Positions 31,433 to 40,440 of a DNA stretch of 64,000 nt are shown here, piece after piece. Source of the stretch: Labrenzia sp. THAF82 (GTDB taxonomy: Bacteria; Pseudomonadota; Alphaproteobacteria; Rhizobiales; Stappiaceae); the NCBI RefSeq assembly GCF_009363435.1, contig NZ_CP045354.1, forward strand, positions 5,918,501 through 5,982,500, written 5' to 3'. Both the position numbers and the translations under genes were made by a program. Under the pieces are notes generated by a model. That model did no database searches. It was not told the origin of the DNA and saw nothing but the letters and a program-made list of their open reading frames with translations. How positions within the stretch are numbered: position 1 is the stretch's first letter; each line of letters opens with the position of its first letter.

Positions 31433-32980
31433 CTAGCTCGCGCTGTTCAACTGCAATGGCTCAGCGTTGGAGATAGAAGGAGCAGCCGATCGGCTTCGTG
31501 ACAACGCTTCCTCGCTCTCGTAATTTTCACCCCAATATTCAGCGACGCTTGGCCCATTTTTGATGCGCTTGTCACGAAACAGGAACCCGAGCACCTCGTG
31601 TATCCACACCCTTCGACCCATTGCATAGTACCATTTGTGGGCGTGCCTGAGCTTTGGATCGCGCATTGACCAAAGCCGCCAAAGCGCACGTGGACGGGAT
31701 TGCACGATGAATTCGATTGCCTTCACCCAAAGAAACACCCGCCAGGGCGGTACATGCCGTGTGGCAAGGACCTGGTGTTTATAGTCCCACTTGCGCTGAT
31801 CCAACTGGATGACCCGGCGGTGCCGGATATCGCCAAACAGAGGTGTCCAGCGATGCGGCGTCACGTAAAGCGATTGGATCTGATCCGGGTCATAGCTGAG
31901 CAGTAAACGAAGAACCCGCCAGTAGTCCCGATCCCGTTCCTCTTCAAAACCGACCACCCAGGTTGCGAGGGACAGCATGCCGTGCTGCCGCATGAGCCGG
32001 ATCGCTTCACGATCCGTACTGGGTGTCGCGCCTTTGCGGATCTTGGCAAGAACCTTCTCATCCGTGTGCTCCATGCCCATCAGGAACCGTTCCACGCCCG
32101 CTTTCTTGTAAAGATGAAGATGGTCGCGATCACGAACAATATCGTCTGCTCTCGTTGAGCCAACCAAAGTGATTTCAACATTCTCCGAGATGACCGCCTC
32201 CAGAAACCGTTTCCACATTTTCTTCGAGGACGTTGGGTTTTCGTCGGCAAAATTGAAAACCTCGATGCCATACTTGCGATGAAGCCAGGCCAATTCGGCT
32301 GCAAAAACCTCCGGGTTACGATGGCGCCACTGTGTCCAGAACCCGCGCTGGCCACAATAGGTACAAGGATGTGGGCACCCCCTTGAAAACTGGACGACCA
32401 CCGCGCGCTTTCCACCCCAGTAGGAATAGCGATCAAAGTCGATCAGTTCCCATGCGATCCGGTAGGCGTCGAGGTCTCGAATCATCGGCTGCGGCGGTGT
32501 TGAGACAACCTTCCCTTCGGCTCGAAACGCTATGCCTCTTATGCCGGCAATCGGTTGGTTTCGACCAAGAGCATTGACGAGCTGTCGGCAGGTTTCCTCG
32601 CCCTCGCCCCTGACCAGAATGTCGAACTCTGGTGCTTCGCGCAGAATGTCCCGCCAGTGATAAGTCGGGAAAACACCCCCATAGATGACCAGCAGCCCCG
32701 GGCAGCACTCTTTGGCACGCCTTGCAATTTCGGAACTTGTCGGATGGGCGGACGTTGACCCGGAATGGCCGAGTAACAGAGCTTCGCAACCTGACTTTTC
32801 TATTGCGGAAACGATGTCAGAAATCGGCAATGGACCGAATTCCGCATCCAGAAAATCTACTTCATGATCATCGTCGATCAGGGGCCCTGCGATGGAAAGA
32901 AGTCCAAGCGGCGGCAGATGGTCATCAGGTATACGGCTGCCGATGGCCGTATGCGGCGGATTGACGATGAGCACTTTCAT
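31433..32980 (-). CDS. bchE: Mg-protoporphyrin IX monomethyl ester anaerobic cyclase BchE
   Basis: A 515-residue B12-binding-domain radical SAM enzyme. The opening NPPHTAIGSRIPDDHLPPLG (7-26) and the HSGSTSAHPT and YGGVFPTYHW segments of the cobalamin-like domain match BchE as I know it. The radical SAM motif is C-x3-C-x2-C in SRGCPHPCTYCGQRGFW, near 200-216, followed by NFADENPT. The C-terminal DYKHQVLATRHVPPWRVFLW segment is likewise BchE-like. It forms the isocyclic ring of (bacterio)chlorophyll without oxygen and is thought to use cobalamin. Here it sits on the same strand 119 bases after cbiA, not next to other bch or puf genes. Upstream GGAGAA supports ATG 32980. A relative with another role is possible but less likely. 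Confidence 0.85.
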   Translation of the reverse strand: MKVLIVNPPHTAIGSRIPDDHLPPLGLLSIAGPLIDDDHEVDFLDAEFGPLPISDIVSAIEKSGCEALLLGHSGSTSAHPTSSEIARRAKECCPGLLVIYGGVFPTYHWRDILREAPEFDILVRGEGEETCRQLVNALGRNQPIAGIRGIAFRAEGKVVSTPPQPMIRDLDAYRIAWELIDFDRYSYWGGKRAVVVQFSRGCPHPCTYCGQRGFWTQWRHRNPEVFAAELAWLHRKYGIEVFNFADENPTSSKKMWKRFLEAVISENVEITLVGSTRADDIVRDRDHLHLYKKAGVERFLMGMEHTDEKVLAKIRKGATPSTDREAIRLMRQHGMLSLATWVVGFEEERDRDYWRVLRLLLSYDPDQIQSLYVTPHRWTPLFGDIRHRRVIQLDQRKWDYKHQVLATRHVPPWRVFLWVKAIEFIVQSRPRALWRLWSMRDPKLRHAHKWYYAMGRRVWIHEVLGFLFRDKRIKNGPSVAEYWGENYESEEALSRSRSAAPSISNAEPLQLNSAS

Positions 32981-33099
32981 GTAACCGGTTCTCCATTGCG
33001 CCCCGTGCCATCAGGCGCATCCGGTCTTGCAGACGCTTTGCGTCAACTGTCGATGTTTTCAGGAGAAACGGCGAGATTTTGTGCAGCTGCGAGCGGCAC

Positions 33100-34419
33100 T
33101 CAACTACAGGCGATCACATGTGCAAAGGAGCCGCTGACCGCCCCTATGGTTTGCCCAAGATCGCCAAGTTGATTGCCAGCGGCATCCTCAGCAGAAAACA
33201 ATCGTGCGGCCTTTCCTTCCGACATGATACTTGCATAGTGAAATTCATGTGCCGTCAGGGGACGGGTCCAGGCAGCACCTTTCAACGGGCGCAGCTTGCG
33301 GTATCCGAGGTGGCGCTTGCGCGCCTTGAACGACGTTTCCAACGGAAGAAGCCCGAGCATCCGGTGGCGAATGCCCTCTGCATCGATCATTCCTTCGCCG
33401 AGTGTCATGTAGCCGCCGCACTCGCCGTAGATGAGGCGCTCGGCATTCGCTGCTTCTGTCATGCCGGCGAAAAACCGCGTCGCGCTGGCGAGCTTTCCCG
33501 CATGTAGTTCCGGATAACCGCCAGGAAGAAAAATCGCATCCGCGCTGTTGTCTGGCGCTTCATCGGCAAGTGGTGAAAAAAAGGATAGCTCAGATCCACT
33601 TTCCTGCCAGTGTTTCAGGAGATGCGGATAGGCAAAGGCGAAGGCAACATCTTGCGCAACGGCAATTCGCTGGCCAAGCGGCTCAGGCAGATCGCGGGAC
33701 CGCCGCTTCGCGTCACTGAGTTGAACTGCCTTATGCGCCAAAAGGTCCAGATCTATTCTGTCCCGACAAACGCCTGCAGCCCCCTTCAAAAAAGCGTCTA
33801 GGTCCGGGTGTTCGTTCGCCTGCACCAGCCCAAGGTGGCGTGCGGGAAGACCAAGAGCATCAGACTTTTCGATGGCCCCAAACACCTCGACCTCGAGCGG
33901 TGCGAGCGCATCACGCAGCATCCTTTCGTGCCGGGCACTGCCCACCCGGTTCAAGATGACACCCGCCAAATCGATGTCTGACCGGAAAGTGCGAAAGCCG
34001 TGAACAAGTGCGGCGACCGACTGAGCCTGTTTTGCGCAGTCAATGACGAGAACGACGGGAATACCCAGCGCAACAGCGAGATCTGCTGCAGAGCCTTTGC
34101 CATTTGCAGCACCGTCGAAGAGGCCCATGGCTGCCTCAACGATCATCAGTTCGGCGTTGTCTGTCTGAGAAAGAGCTAGAGAATTGAGCGTGTCAGGTGT
34201 CATGGCCCAGGCGTCCAGATTGACGCAAGGTTTTCCACTGGCCGCCTGGTGAAAGCGTGGGTCGATATAGTCCGGACCCGACTTGGCTGAGACGATCACC
34301 TTGCTAGCGTCTTTAAAGGCACGAAGAAGCGCAAGCGTCAGAGTTGTCTTGCCAGCACCGGACGTCGGTGCGGCAATCATCAGGCCCTTTGTCGTGACAG
34401 GTGCAGCTTCAACCGGCAT
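33100..34419 (-). CDS. cbiA: Cobyrinate a,c-diamide synthase CbiA/CobB
   Basis: A 439-residue glutamine-dependent amidase that amidates side chains a and c of (cobalt-)cobyrinate. The N-terminal ATP-binding part has Walker A APTSGAGKTT near 15-24 and SAKSGPDYIDPRFH near 43-56. The C-terminal class I glutaminase has the nucleophile Cys in YGECGGYMTLGEG, near 330-342, and ends with the expected HFHYA-like segment (HEFHYASIM). ATG 34419 lies inside the 3-prime end of cobA, overlapping it by 11 bases; the longer frame adds a Pro/Arg-rich stretch that does not look native. In the early-cobalt route the enzyme acts at this same point, before CobN would be needed. Confidence 0.92.
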   Translation of the reverse strand: MPVEAAPVTTKGLMIAAPTSGAGKTTLTLALLRAFKDASKVIVSAKSGPDYIDPRFHQAASGKPCVNLDAWAMTPDTLNSLALSQTDNAELMIVEAAMGLFDGAANGKGSAADLAVALGIPVVLVIDCAKQAQSVAALVHGFRTFRSDIDLAGVILNRVGSARHERMLRDALAPLEVEVFGAIEKSDALGLPARHLGLVQANEHPDLDAFLKGAAGVCRDRIDLDLLAHKAVQLSDAKRRSRDLPEPLGQRIAVAQDVAFAFAYPHLLKHWQESGSELSFFSPLADEAPDNSADAIFLPGGYPELHAGKLASATRFFAGMTEAANAERLIYGECGGYMTLGEGMIDAEGIRHRMLGLLPLETSFKARKRHLGYRKLRPLKGAAWTRPLTAHEFHYASIMSEGKAARLFSAEDAAGNQLGDLGQTIGAVSGSFAHVIACS

Positions 34420-35275
34420 CGGCCGAACGGCGGCCGGACCGCAGCTCCAGCGGATCACTATCCAGCATCTTGCCGGTCATTGCTCCGAGCCAGTCAAGGC
34501 CACTGCGCAGCCGTACGACTTCGCCGACGACCACAATTGCCGGCGGAGCCATCCCTGAAGCCTTGGCGTCTTCGGCACACCGACCCAGGCTGGTTTCGAG
34601 GATTTCCTGGCCGTCAAGAGAAGCGTTGCAGACAATGCCAACCGGCTCAGCTGCGGATCGTCCACCCGCCATGAGTTTTCCGGCAATCGTTTCCAGATGC
34701 TTCATTGCCATATACATGACAATAACCGGCGAACCTTTGGCGATGCCCTCCCAGTTGATGGCGTCCGGGGTCAGTCCAGACTGGTCGTGTCCTGTCAGAA
34801 ACGTGACGGCCTGATTGCAGTCGCGGTGTGTCGCTGGAATTCCGGCATAGGCAAGACCGCCGATACCTGCTGTTATTCCAGGTATGATCCGAAACGGAAT
34901 TCCAGCCTCGACCAGTCCGAGCGCTTCCTCACCGCCACGGCCGAAAACGAATGGGTCACCACCCTTCAGTCGCAACACCCTTTTGCCCTGACGCGCGTAA
35001 TCGATCAGCTTCAGGGTGATGTCACGCTGTTTGGGACTGGGTTTGCCGCCCCGCTTTCCCGCAAAGTCCGTAACCGCATCCGGTTTGACCCAGGCAAGGA
35101 TGCTGCTGTCGACGAGCGCATCGTAGACCACCACGTCCGCCTGGCGCAGGCCGTTCAAGGCATGCAACGTCAGCAATCCAGGGTCACCCGGGCCCGCACC
35201 GGCCAGCCAGACCCAACCCGGCTCAAAATCCGGTAAGCCTTTGGGCAAGCTGTTGTTGTCGCTCTCTGCGTTCAT
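34409..35275 (-). CDS. cobA: Uroporphyrinogen-III C-methyltransferase CobA (SUMT)
   Basis: A 288-residue SUMT that makes precorrin-2 by methylating C2 and C7, the branch point to sirohaem and B12. Signature segments: VWLAGAGPGDPGLLTLHAL near 22-40, VVYDALVDSSIL near 50-61, RLKGGDPFVFGRGGEEAL near 101-118, and IPGITAGIGGLAYAGIP near 130-146. Slightly longer than the usual about 260 because of an N-terminal, hydrophilic extension of some 20 residues. It starts the minus-strand unit cobA-cbiA-bchE and shares a 130-base divergent promoter region with cbiD. No CysG-type dehydrogenase/chelatase domain is attached. Confidence 0.94.
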   Translation of the reverse strand: MNAESDNNSLPKGLPDFEPGWVWLAGAGPGDPGLLTLHALNGLRQADVVVYDALVDSSILAWVKPDAVTDFAGKRGGKPSPKQRDITLKLIDYARQGKRVLRLKGGDPFVFGRGGEEALGLVEAGIPFRIIPGITAGIGGLAYAGIPATHRDCNQAVTFLTGHDQSGLTPDAINWEGIAKGSPVIVMYMAMKHLETIAGKLMAGGRSAAEPVGIVCNASLDGQEILETSLGRCAEDAKASGMAPPAIVVVGEVVRLRSGLDWLGAMTGKMLDSDPLELRSGRRSADAG

Positions 35276-35320
35276 TATTCCTGTTTATCTGTCTTGGACG
35301 CAAGCGCCAAGCGATTCCAC

Positions 35321-35330
35321 GATCAAAATC
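35321..35330. promoter_or_regulatory. GAT-N4-ATC element in the cobA/cbiD divergent region
   Basis: CGATCAAAATCG (35320-35331) is a four-base-arm inverted repeat with a four-base spacer, having the same GAT-N4-ATC core as the palindrome at 30722-30739. It lies between the divergent cobA and cbiD starts, where a regulator could control both. The arms are short and such a core occurs by chance, so the call is weak. Confidence 0.3.
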
Positions 35331-35405
35331 GGCCCGAATACGACATTTCATCGCTTATATATTGACGAGCGCGCAAAGCACGGCATCTTCCGCTATAGAG
35401 GAACG

Positions 35406-36506
35406 ATGTCGAGAAATGAGCCCAAAGAGTTGCGACGCGGTTGGACGACCGGCGCCTGTGCAACGGCCGCAGCGAAAGCGGCCTATGAAGCACTTCTCAC
35501 GGGCACCTTTCCGGACCCTGTTGAAATCACGCTGCCAAAGGGCGGCACAACCCAATTCGCGCTGACGCGCCACGCACTATCAGGCAACACAGCAACCGCT
35601 TCCATAACAAAGGATGCCGGCGACGACCCTGATGTGACGCATGGCGCGCTGATCACATCAGCTGTCACGAGATTGCCACCGACTGAAGGTGTGAAGTTCA
35701 GGGCCGGAGAAGGGGTTGGCACGGTGACACGGCCCGGCTTGCCGGTTCCTCCGGGCGAACCCGCGATCAACCCCGTACCGCGCCAGATGATACAGGCGGC
35801 CATTGCGGAAGTCGCCACCAGACATCGGGCTGCCGGCGACGTTGAAATCACCATTTCCATCGATGGTGGAGCTGAGCTCGCGCAGAAAACCATGAACCCC
35901 CGACTGGGTATCGTGGGAGGGCTTTCGGTTCTTGGCACGACAGGCATCGTGCGCCCGTTTTCCTGCGCAGCGTGGATTGCCTCGATCCATCGGGGTATTG
36001 ATGTTGCCCGGGCGATCGGATTGACGCATGTGGTCGGTGCCACCGGATCATCTTCGGAAGATGCTGTTCGCGGTCGCTACCAACTGGATGAAGCTGCCTA
36101 TCTGGATATGGGCGATTTTGCGGGCGGCCTTTTGAAATACTTGCGCGCCCACCCCGTGGACAAGCTGACGATGGCCGGCGGATTTGCCAAGATGTCGAAA
36201 CTGGCCCAAGGCGCGCTCGACCTGCATTCAGCGCGCAGTTCCGTCGATTTCTCGTTTCTGCAGGGCCTTCTCAGCGAAGCGGCGGCTCCCGCATCCCTGA
36301 TCGAAGCCGCCGCATCGGCCAATACCGCCAAAGAAGTGCTTGATGCGTCTCTGGCAGAAAATATCGACCTGAGCTTGCCGTTGGCGCGCAGGTCAAAGGC
36401 AGCGGTGCGCCGGATCCTGAGGGACGCCCCTGTTGCGATCGAGGTCCTGATCACGGATCGGCAGGGACTTGTTCTCGGAGAATGTGGATTTGACACGGAC
36501 ACTTGA
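35406..36506 (+). CDS. cbiD: Cobalt-precorrin-5B C1-methyltransferase CbiD
   Basis: A 366-residue C1-methyltransferase specific to the early-cobalt pathway, where it stands in place of CobF. The N-terminal signature LRRGWTTGACATAAAKAAYEAL is at about 9-30; further conserved parts are PGEPAINPVPRQMI near 118-131, NPRLGIVGGLSVLGTTGIV near 164-182 and TMAGGFAKMSKLAQG near 257-271. ATG 35406 follows AGAGGAACG directly. An open frame upstream to 35241 crosses the divergent promoter and is discarded. It overlaps cobK by 23 bases. Normal length for CbiD (about 360-370). Confidence 0.94.
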   Translation: MSRNEPKELRRGWTTGACATAAAKAAYEALLTGTFPDPVEITLPKGGTTQFALTRHALSGNTATASITKDAGDDPDVTHGALITSAVTRLPPTEGVKFRAGEGVGTVTRPGLPVPPGEPAINPVPRQMIQAAIAEVATRHRAAGDVEITISIDGGAELAQKTMNPRLGIVGGLSVLGTTGIVRPFSCAAWIASIHRGIDVARAIGLTHVVGATGSSSEDAVRGRYQLDEAAYLDMGDFAGGLLKYLRAHPVDKLTMAGGFAKMSKLAQGALDLHSARSSVDFSFLQGLLSEAAAPASLIEAAASANTAKEVLDASLAENIDLSLPLARRSKAAVRRILRDAPVAIEVLITDRQGLVLGECGFDTDT

Positions 36507-37251
36507 CCACATCTTGCTGCTTGCCGGAACCTCCGAGGCACGACAACTAGCAAAGTCTATTGCTCAACGTTTTGCCGCGGTCAAACTGACAGTATCCTTT
36601 GCGGGCGTTGTCAAAGATCTGCCTGATCTCGGTGTTCCGACCCGGATAGGCGGATTTGGAGGCGTTGATGGTCTTGTCAGCTATCTTCAAGAGAAAAGTG
36701 TCGACCTGATCATTGATGCGACGCACCCCTTCGCTGCCCAAATGAGCCGGCATGCCGTTGACGCTGCCGGTCAGACCGATACGCATCTCATCCGCCTGGA
36801 GCGGCCCATATGGCATGAAGTCGACGGTGACACCTGGCAACATGTTGCCTCGACAACCGCTGCAGCTGAGGCGCTGCCCAAAAAGTCGCGCGCGTTTCTT
36901 TCAGTCGGGCGAAAGGAAATTGACAAGTTCACCTATCGAGACGACTGCTTTGCACTGGTGCGAATGATTGAGCCGCCCGAACGACCGTTGCCCGATCACT
37001 GGCACTTGGTTCTCGAACGTCCTTCCAAAAGCGTCGATGCCGAACGACACTTGCTCAAGCACCACAAGATCACGCATCTGGTGACGAAAAACAGCGGTGG
37101 AGCCTCCTCCTACGCCAAGATCGAAGCAGCCCGGCAACTCCAGGTCCCTCTTCTCATGATCAAGAGACCGGCGTTACCGGACGCCGACACGGCTTCCTCG
37201 ACAGCCGAGGTTCTGAAATTTGTCGAACAGTTCGTGGATGGTTGCGACTAG
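36484..37251 (+). CDS. cobK: Precorrin-6A reductase CobK/CbiJ
   Basis: A 255-residue reductase of the C18-C19 double bond in (cobalt-)precorrin-6A, using NAD(P)H. Seen motifs: ILLLAGTSEARQLA near 9-22, TRIGGFGGVDGL near 53-64, DATHPFAAQMSRHAVDA near 79-95, RLERPIW near 105-111, and the C-terminal TKNSGGASSYAKIEAA near 203-218. I choose GTG 36484 with CGGAGAAT before it; TTG 36469 is in frame further upstream. It is translationally coupled to cbiD and ends overlapping by four bases with the convergent glycosyltransferase gene. Confidence 0.92.
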   Translation: MDLTRTLDHILLLAGTSEARQLAKSIAQRFAAVKLTVSFAGVVKDLPDLGVPTRIGGFGGVDGLVSYLQEKSVDLIIDATHPFAAQMSRHAVDAAGQTDTHLIRLERPIWHEVDGDTWQHVASTTAAAEALPKKSRAFLSVGRKEIDKFTYRDDCFALVRMIEPPERPLPDHWHLVLERPSKSVDAERHLLKHHKITHLVTKNSGGASSYAKIEAARQLQVPLLMIKRPALPDADTASSTAEVLKFVEQFVDGCD

Positions 37252-38012
37252 CCGCCAAATCTGAATTTGAACACAGCGGACGCAAATCTCGGAATTCCAA
37301 CGACGTAGCGGCGAAACAAACGTCTCGGCTCCTGCAGCAACCTGAAGAGCCATTCCAATCCAGCTGCGCGAACAATCTTCGGCGCGCGGGCAACGGACCC
37401 CGACATGAAATCGAAAAGCGCTCCAACACCGATCGCTACTTTCACATTTAGATTCTGTCGATTTTGAACGATGAACTTTTCCTGTCTCGGATTGCCCATG
37501 GCAACCAGAATAAGATCAGGCATTAGCGCACTGATCTCCGCGCATACCTCCTGGCAATCATCCATATCGAAATAGCCGTTTCTGCAGCCGACGACTTCGT
37601 GTGCAGGATAGGTTTTCTCGATATGTTTCCGAGCCTGCTGTAGTTGCGTTTCCTCAGCTCCGAGCAGGTAGATGCGCAGGGAAAGACCAATGTCTTTCAA
37701 GACATCGGGCACAAAGTCCGTGCCATTGAGATTGTCAGGAAAAGGGCTCCCGTTCAGAAACCGGCTGGCGAGATCAATCCCGATCCCGTCGTTCAACAAG
37801 GTCATGCGATTGAGTGTCGCCGCATATTCCGGATCGTCAATTGCGGTCAGGACCGTATGAGCATTGCAAATGGCAACATCCAATCGCTCGCCCCGAAGGA
37901 CGGCCGACCGGATCAGTCCAATCGCTTCCCGACGATTCAGGCGCGAAATTTCCAGCGGTCCAATTTCCATTGTGTTGATCCACGGTTGCAGATCCAACTC
38001 AACCTTGTTCAT
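37248..38012 (-). CDS. WecG/TagA/CpsF-family glycosyltransferase
   Basis: A 254-residue GT26 transferase, the family that adds a second sugar (for example ManNAcA or GlcA) to a polyprenyl-pyrophosphate-linked acceptor. The family segments NAHTVLTA near 50-57, NDGIGIDLASRFL near 74-86, NGTDFVPD near 95-102, LLGAEE near 115-120 and the GNPRQEKF motif near 173-180 are all readable. The C-terminus is amphipathic and may dock on the membrane. ATG 38012 is preferred over TTG 38039, which lacks a ribosome site. It stands opposite to the exopolysaccharide genes but is divergent from wzz across a shared 355-base promoter region, so it likely belongs to that locus. Confidence 0.85.
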   Translation of the reverse strand: MNKVELDLQPWINTMEIGPLEISRLNRREAIGLIRSAVLRGERLDVAICNAHTVLTAIDDPEYAATLNRMTLLNDGIGIDLASRFLNGSPFPDNLNGTDFVPDVLKDIGLSLRIYLLGAEETQLQQARKHIEKTYPAHEVVGCRNGYFDMDDCQEVCAEISALMPDLILVAMGNPRQEKFIVQNRQNLNVKVAIGVGALFDFMSGSVARAPKIVRAAGLEWLFRLLQEPRRLFRRYVVGIPRFASAVFKFRFGG

Positions 38013-38367
38013 TGCCAAAAAAATTCCAATGACGGCCAATTGCCGAGCTAACGATTGTTCTTATGTAAGTTACGAGAGTCTTATGTCGAACATTATTAAA
38101 TTTATTTAATTCCTCTCGCTATTTGCTTTTAGGATTAATGGCCTATTCTTAGGACCGTCATGTTTTATTAGGCAGAAGTAACCGAACATATACCATGTTC
38201 CGAGATCGCACACCGGCAGACGCCTGCCGAATATTTGCGATGCGTTAATCATGTTTGTTTACGAATTTCCTGACCCAAGATGGTTGAAGCATGCTCACGC
38301 ATCTTTGACTGGCCGGAAACACGACAAGACCCGAAATTGCTCCTGACGCAACAGTGCAGACAACATC
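38013..38367. other. AT-rich divergent promoter region of the exopolysaccharide locus
   Basis: Gene-free, 355 bases. The stretch 38050-38170 is markedly more AT-rich than its surroundings, with ATTATTAAATTTATTTAATT near 38091-38110. It separates the divergent WecG-type and Wzz-like genes and presumably holds both promoters. I see no strong palindrome or known operator. Confidence 0.5.
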
Positions 38368-40440
38368 ATGATCGATATCACGGACATACCTGCACTTCTG
38401 AAACGCAATATCTTCTGGCTGCTTCTGTTTCCAGTCCTTTTTGCCGGAATAGCGTTTGTCTTTGTTGCCTTGAAGACCCCCGTCTACGAGACGAGAGCCG
38501 AACTTCTTGTGCAGCCGGAAGGAGCGCAGATCATATCCAACAATCCGGTGGGGACGGCCAGCAACCAATCCCTCCAGAGCATGGATCTGGACAGCCAAAC
38601 GCACATCATATTGTCTGCAGCCGTTCTGAACCAAGTCGCCAACTCTCTTGGACTGGACGATTCGCCCCAATTCCAGCAACCGGGACTGAGACAAAAAATT
38701 CTCGGCGGTTTCAGCTCCAACCGGTCATCTGCGGAATCAAGAGAGGCGACGCTTGAAGCCCTTCGCGAAGCGCTCAACGTCTACCGGATCGAAAGATCAC
38801 TGGTGTTCGTTATCGTGGTCAAGCACACAGATGCGCAACTTGCGGCGGCAATCGCGAACGAGACCGCAAACGCTTATATCGAGCAATCCAGAACGAACCG
38901 TACCCAGTCGCTAGCACGAGCAAGCGAAAGCCTGAGTGAACAGGCAGAACAGTTGCGTGGCCGCGTCGAAACAGCCGAGGCCGCCGTGGAAGCCTACAAG
39001 GCACGGCAAGGCCTGATCAGCACCGCCGGCGGGTCGGTTGTCGACCAGCAGCTCGACGCTCTCAACAACCAGATCACAGAAGCCCGGGTTGCGATGGAAA
39101 GGGCCAAGGTCATCAATGATCAGATGGCATCTCTAACTCTGGCGGACGTTGAAGCGGGCGTCGTTCCCCAAGATGCGATCAGTTCGGTTCTGAATTCGTT
39201 GAGGGTCCAGTATTCGCGTATTGCCCAGCAGGAAGCTGAGGCTGCAACAACGCTTGGCGCCAATCACCCGACCTTGCGCGAATTACGATCGCAAATGAAC
39301 AATACCGGACGTCAGATCCAGTCCGAACTTCAACGTATCAAGCAAACTGTCAAAGGCCAGTTCGAGCAGGCACGCCTCACCTTGAGCGGCCTGGAGCAGC
39401 AATCCAAGAACTTGCAGTCGCAGAACACACTGCAGGGCAAAGCACTTATTGAATTGCGCCAGCTGCAAAGCGAGGCTGATGCCAGCCGCAGTATCTATGA
39501 GGCATTCCTGAAGCGCTCAAGAGAACTGGAAGAACTTCCGGAACTGGACGCCAACAGCTCCAGGATACTTTCGGAAGCTCCGGTGCCATCCTCACCAACC
39601 GGACCCAACAAGATCGTTGCCCTTGGTGCTGGTAGCCTGTTCGGGTTTGTATTTGCGGCTGCCGGTGTGATCGGCCTGGCCCTTCTGCGCGGTAACCTGA
39701 CCAGCGAACGCGCTGTCGTGACCGGAACAGGCGCTCCGATCCTGGCCAATATCTCCGCGCCGGCCAATGACCGCGGAAGCGGGTCCGCACTGACCGGATG
39801 GTTGGGAAAACCCGCGTCGTCAATTCAAAAGCAGAACGGAATTGCACGCACCCGGGTGGCCTATGCTCTCCGGCAGGCATTTGCAGACGAAAAGCCAGCC
39901 AACGTGCTCGTTCTGTCTATCGGGAACACGGGCAACACATCTCGCTTTATCCGGAATGTCGCTGTTGAATTGCATGACATGGGTGAAGAGGTGCTCTTTG
40001 CTCATACCGTCGGAAAACGCCGTGCAGATCAATCGTCAGACAGTACCGAGGCCTCGGCCAACCCAAGAGTAAATACCCTCAATAAGTTGGCCATGAACCT
40101 TTCCGATCAGGGTCTTGCAATCGCGGCCAACGATAGCGACCTCGGTTCGGTGTCGCAGAGGAAAGGCTTGTCGAGCTATCTGCGTGTCGAGCAAATCGAT
40201 ACAAGACGAAAATACGCAGCCAACGCAGATCTCGCTTCCAGCTATGACGACTTTCTGCTGATCGACGCCGGTAACATTGATGCCAGCCCGCTGCTGCCTG
40301 TCCTTTTGCGCCATTGTGATGGTATCATTCTGATCACAGCGCTTGGCGAAACCAGATCCAGTGACTTTGAGCGCACAACGGCCTATCTGGAGCCCTGGCA
40401 AGACCGGATCATCGGCAATGTTGTACTCTCAGCTGTCTGA
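38368..40440 (+). CDS. Wzz/GumC-type polysaccharide copolymerase with degenerate kinase domain
   Basis: A 690-residue inner-membrane protein that sets chain length and couples to export. TM1 (IFWLLLFPVLFAGIAFVFVAL) is at about 14-34; a long periplasmic coiled coil runs to about 400; the Pro-rich PSSPTGPNK precedes TM2 near 412-435. The cytoplasmic C-terminus has the fold of a BY-kinase, but where Walker A should be it reads SIGNTGNTSRF (about 517-527), with no Lys, and there is no Tyr cluster at the end. It is thus probably a pseudokinase like the ATP-site-lacking members of this group. The 3-prime end overlaps the polymerase gene by 23 bases. Confidence 0.85.
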   Translation: MIDITDIPALLKRNIFWLLLFPVLFAGIAFVFVALKTPVYETRAELLVQPEGAQIISNNPVGTASNQSLQSMDLDSQTHIILSAAVLNQVANSLGLDDSPQFQQPGLRQKILGGFSSNRSSAESREATLEALREALNVYRIERSLVFVIVVKHTDAQLAAAIANETANAYIEQSRTNRTQSLARASESLSEQAEQLRGRVETAEAAVEAYKARQGLISTAGGSVVDQQLDALNNQITEARVAMERAKVINDQMASLTLADVEAGVVPQDAISSVLNSLRVQYSRIAQQEAEAATTLGANHPTLRELRSQMNNTGRQIQSELQRIKQTVKGQFEQARLTLSGLEQQSKNLQSQNTLQGKALIELRQLQSEADASRSIYEAFLKRSRELEELPELDANSSRILSEAPVPSSPTGPNKIVALGAGSLFGFVFAAAGVIGLALLRGNLTSERAVVTGTGAPILANISAPANDRGSGSALTGWLGKPASSIQKQNGIARTRVAYALRQAFADEKPANVLVLSIGNTGNTSRFIRNVAVELHDMGEEVLFAHTVGKRRADQSSDSTEASANPRVNTLNKLAMNLSDQGLAIAANDSDLGSVSQRKGLSSYLRVEQIDTRRKYAANADLASSYDDFLLIDAGNIDASPLLPVLLRHCDGIILITALGETRSSDFERTTAYLEPWQDRIIGNVVLSAV

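Noticed and set aside
35276..35405. Cobalamin riboswitch between cobA and cbiD
   Set aside because: Only 130 bases, and no B12 box or GCCACTG element is seen.
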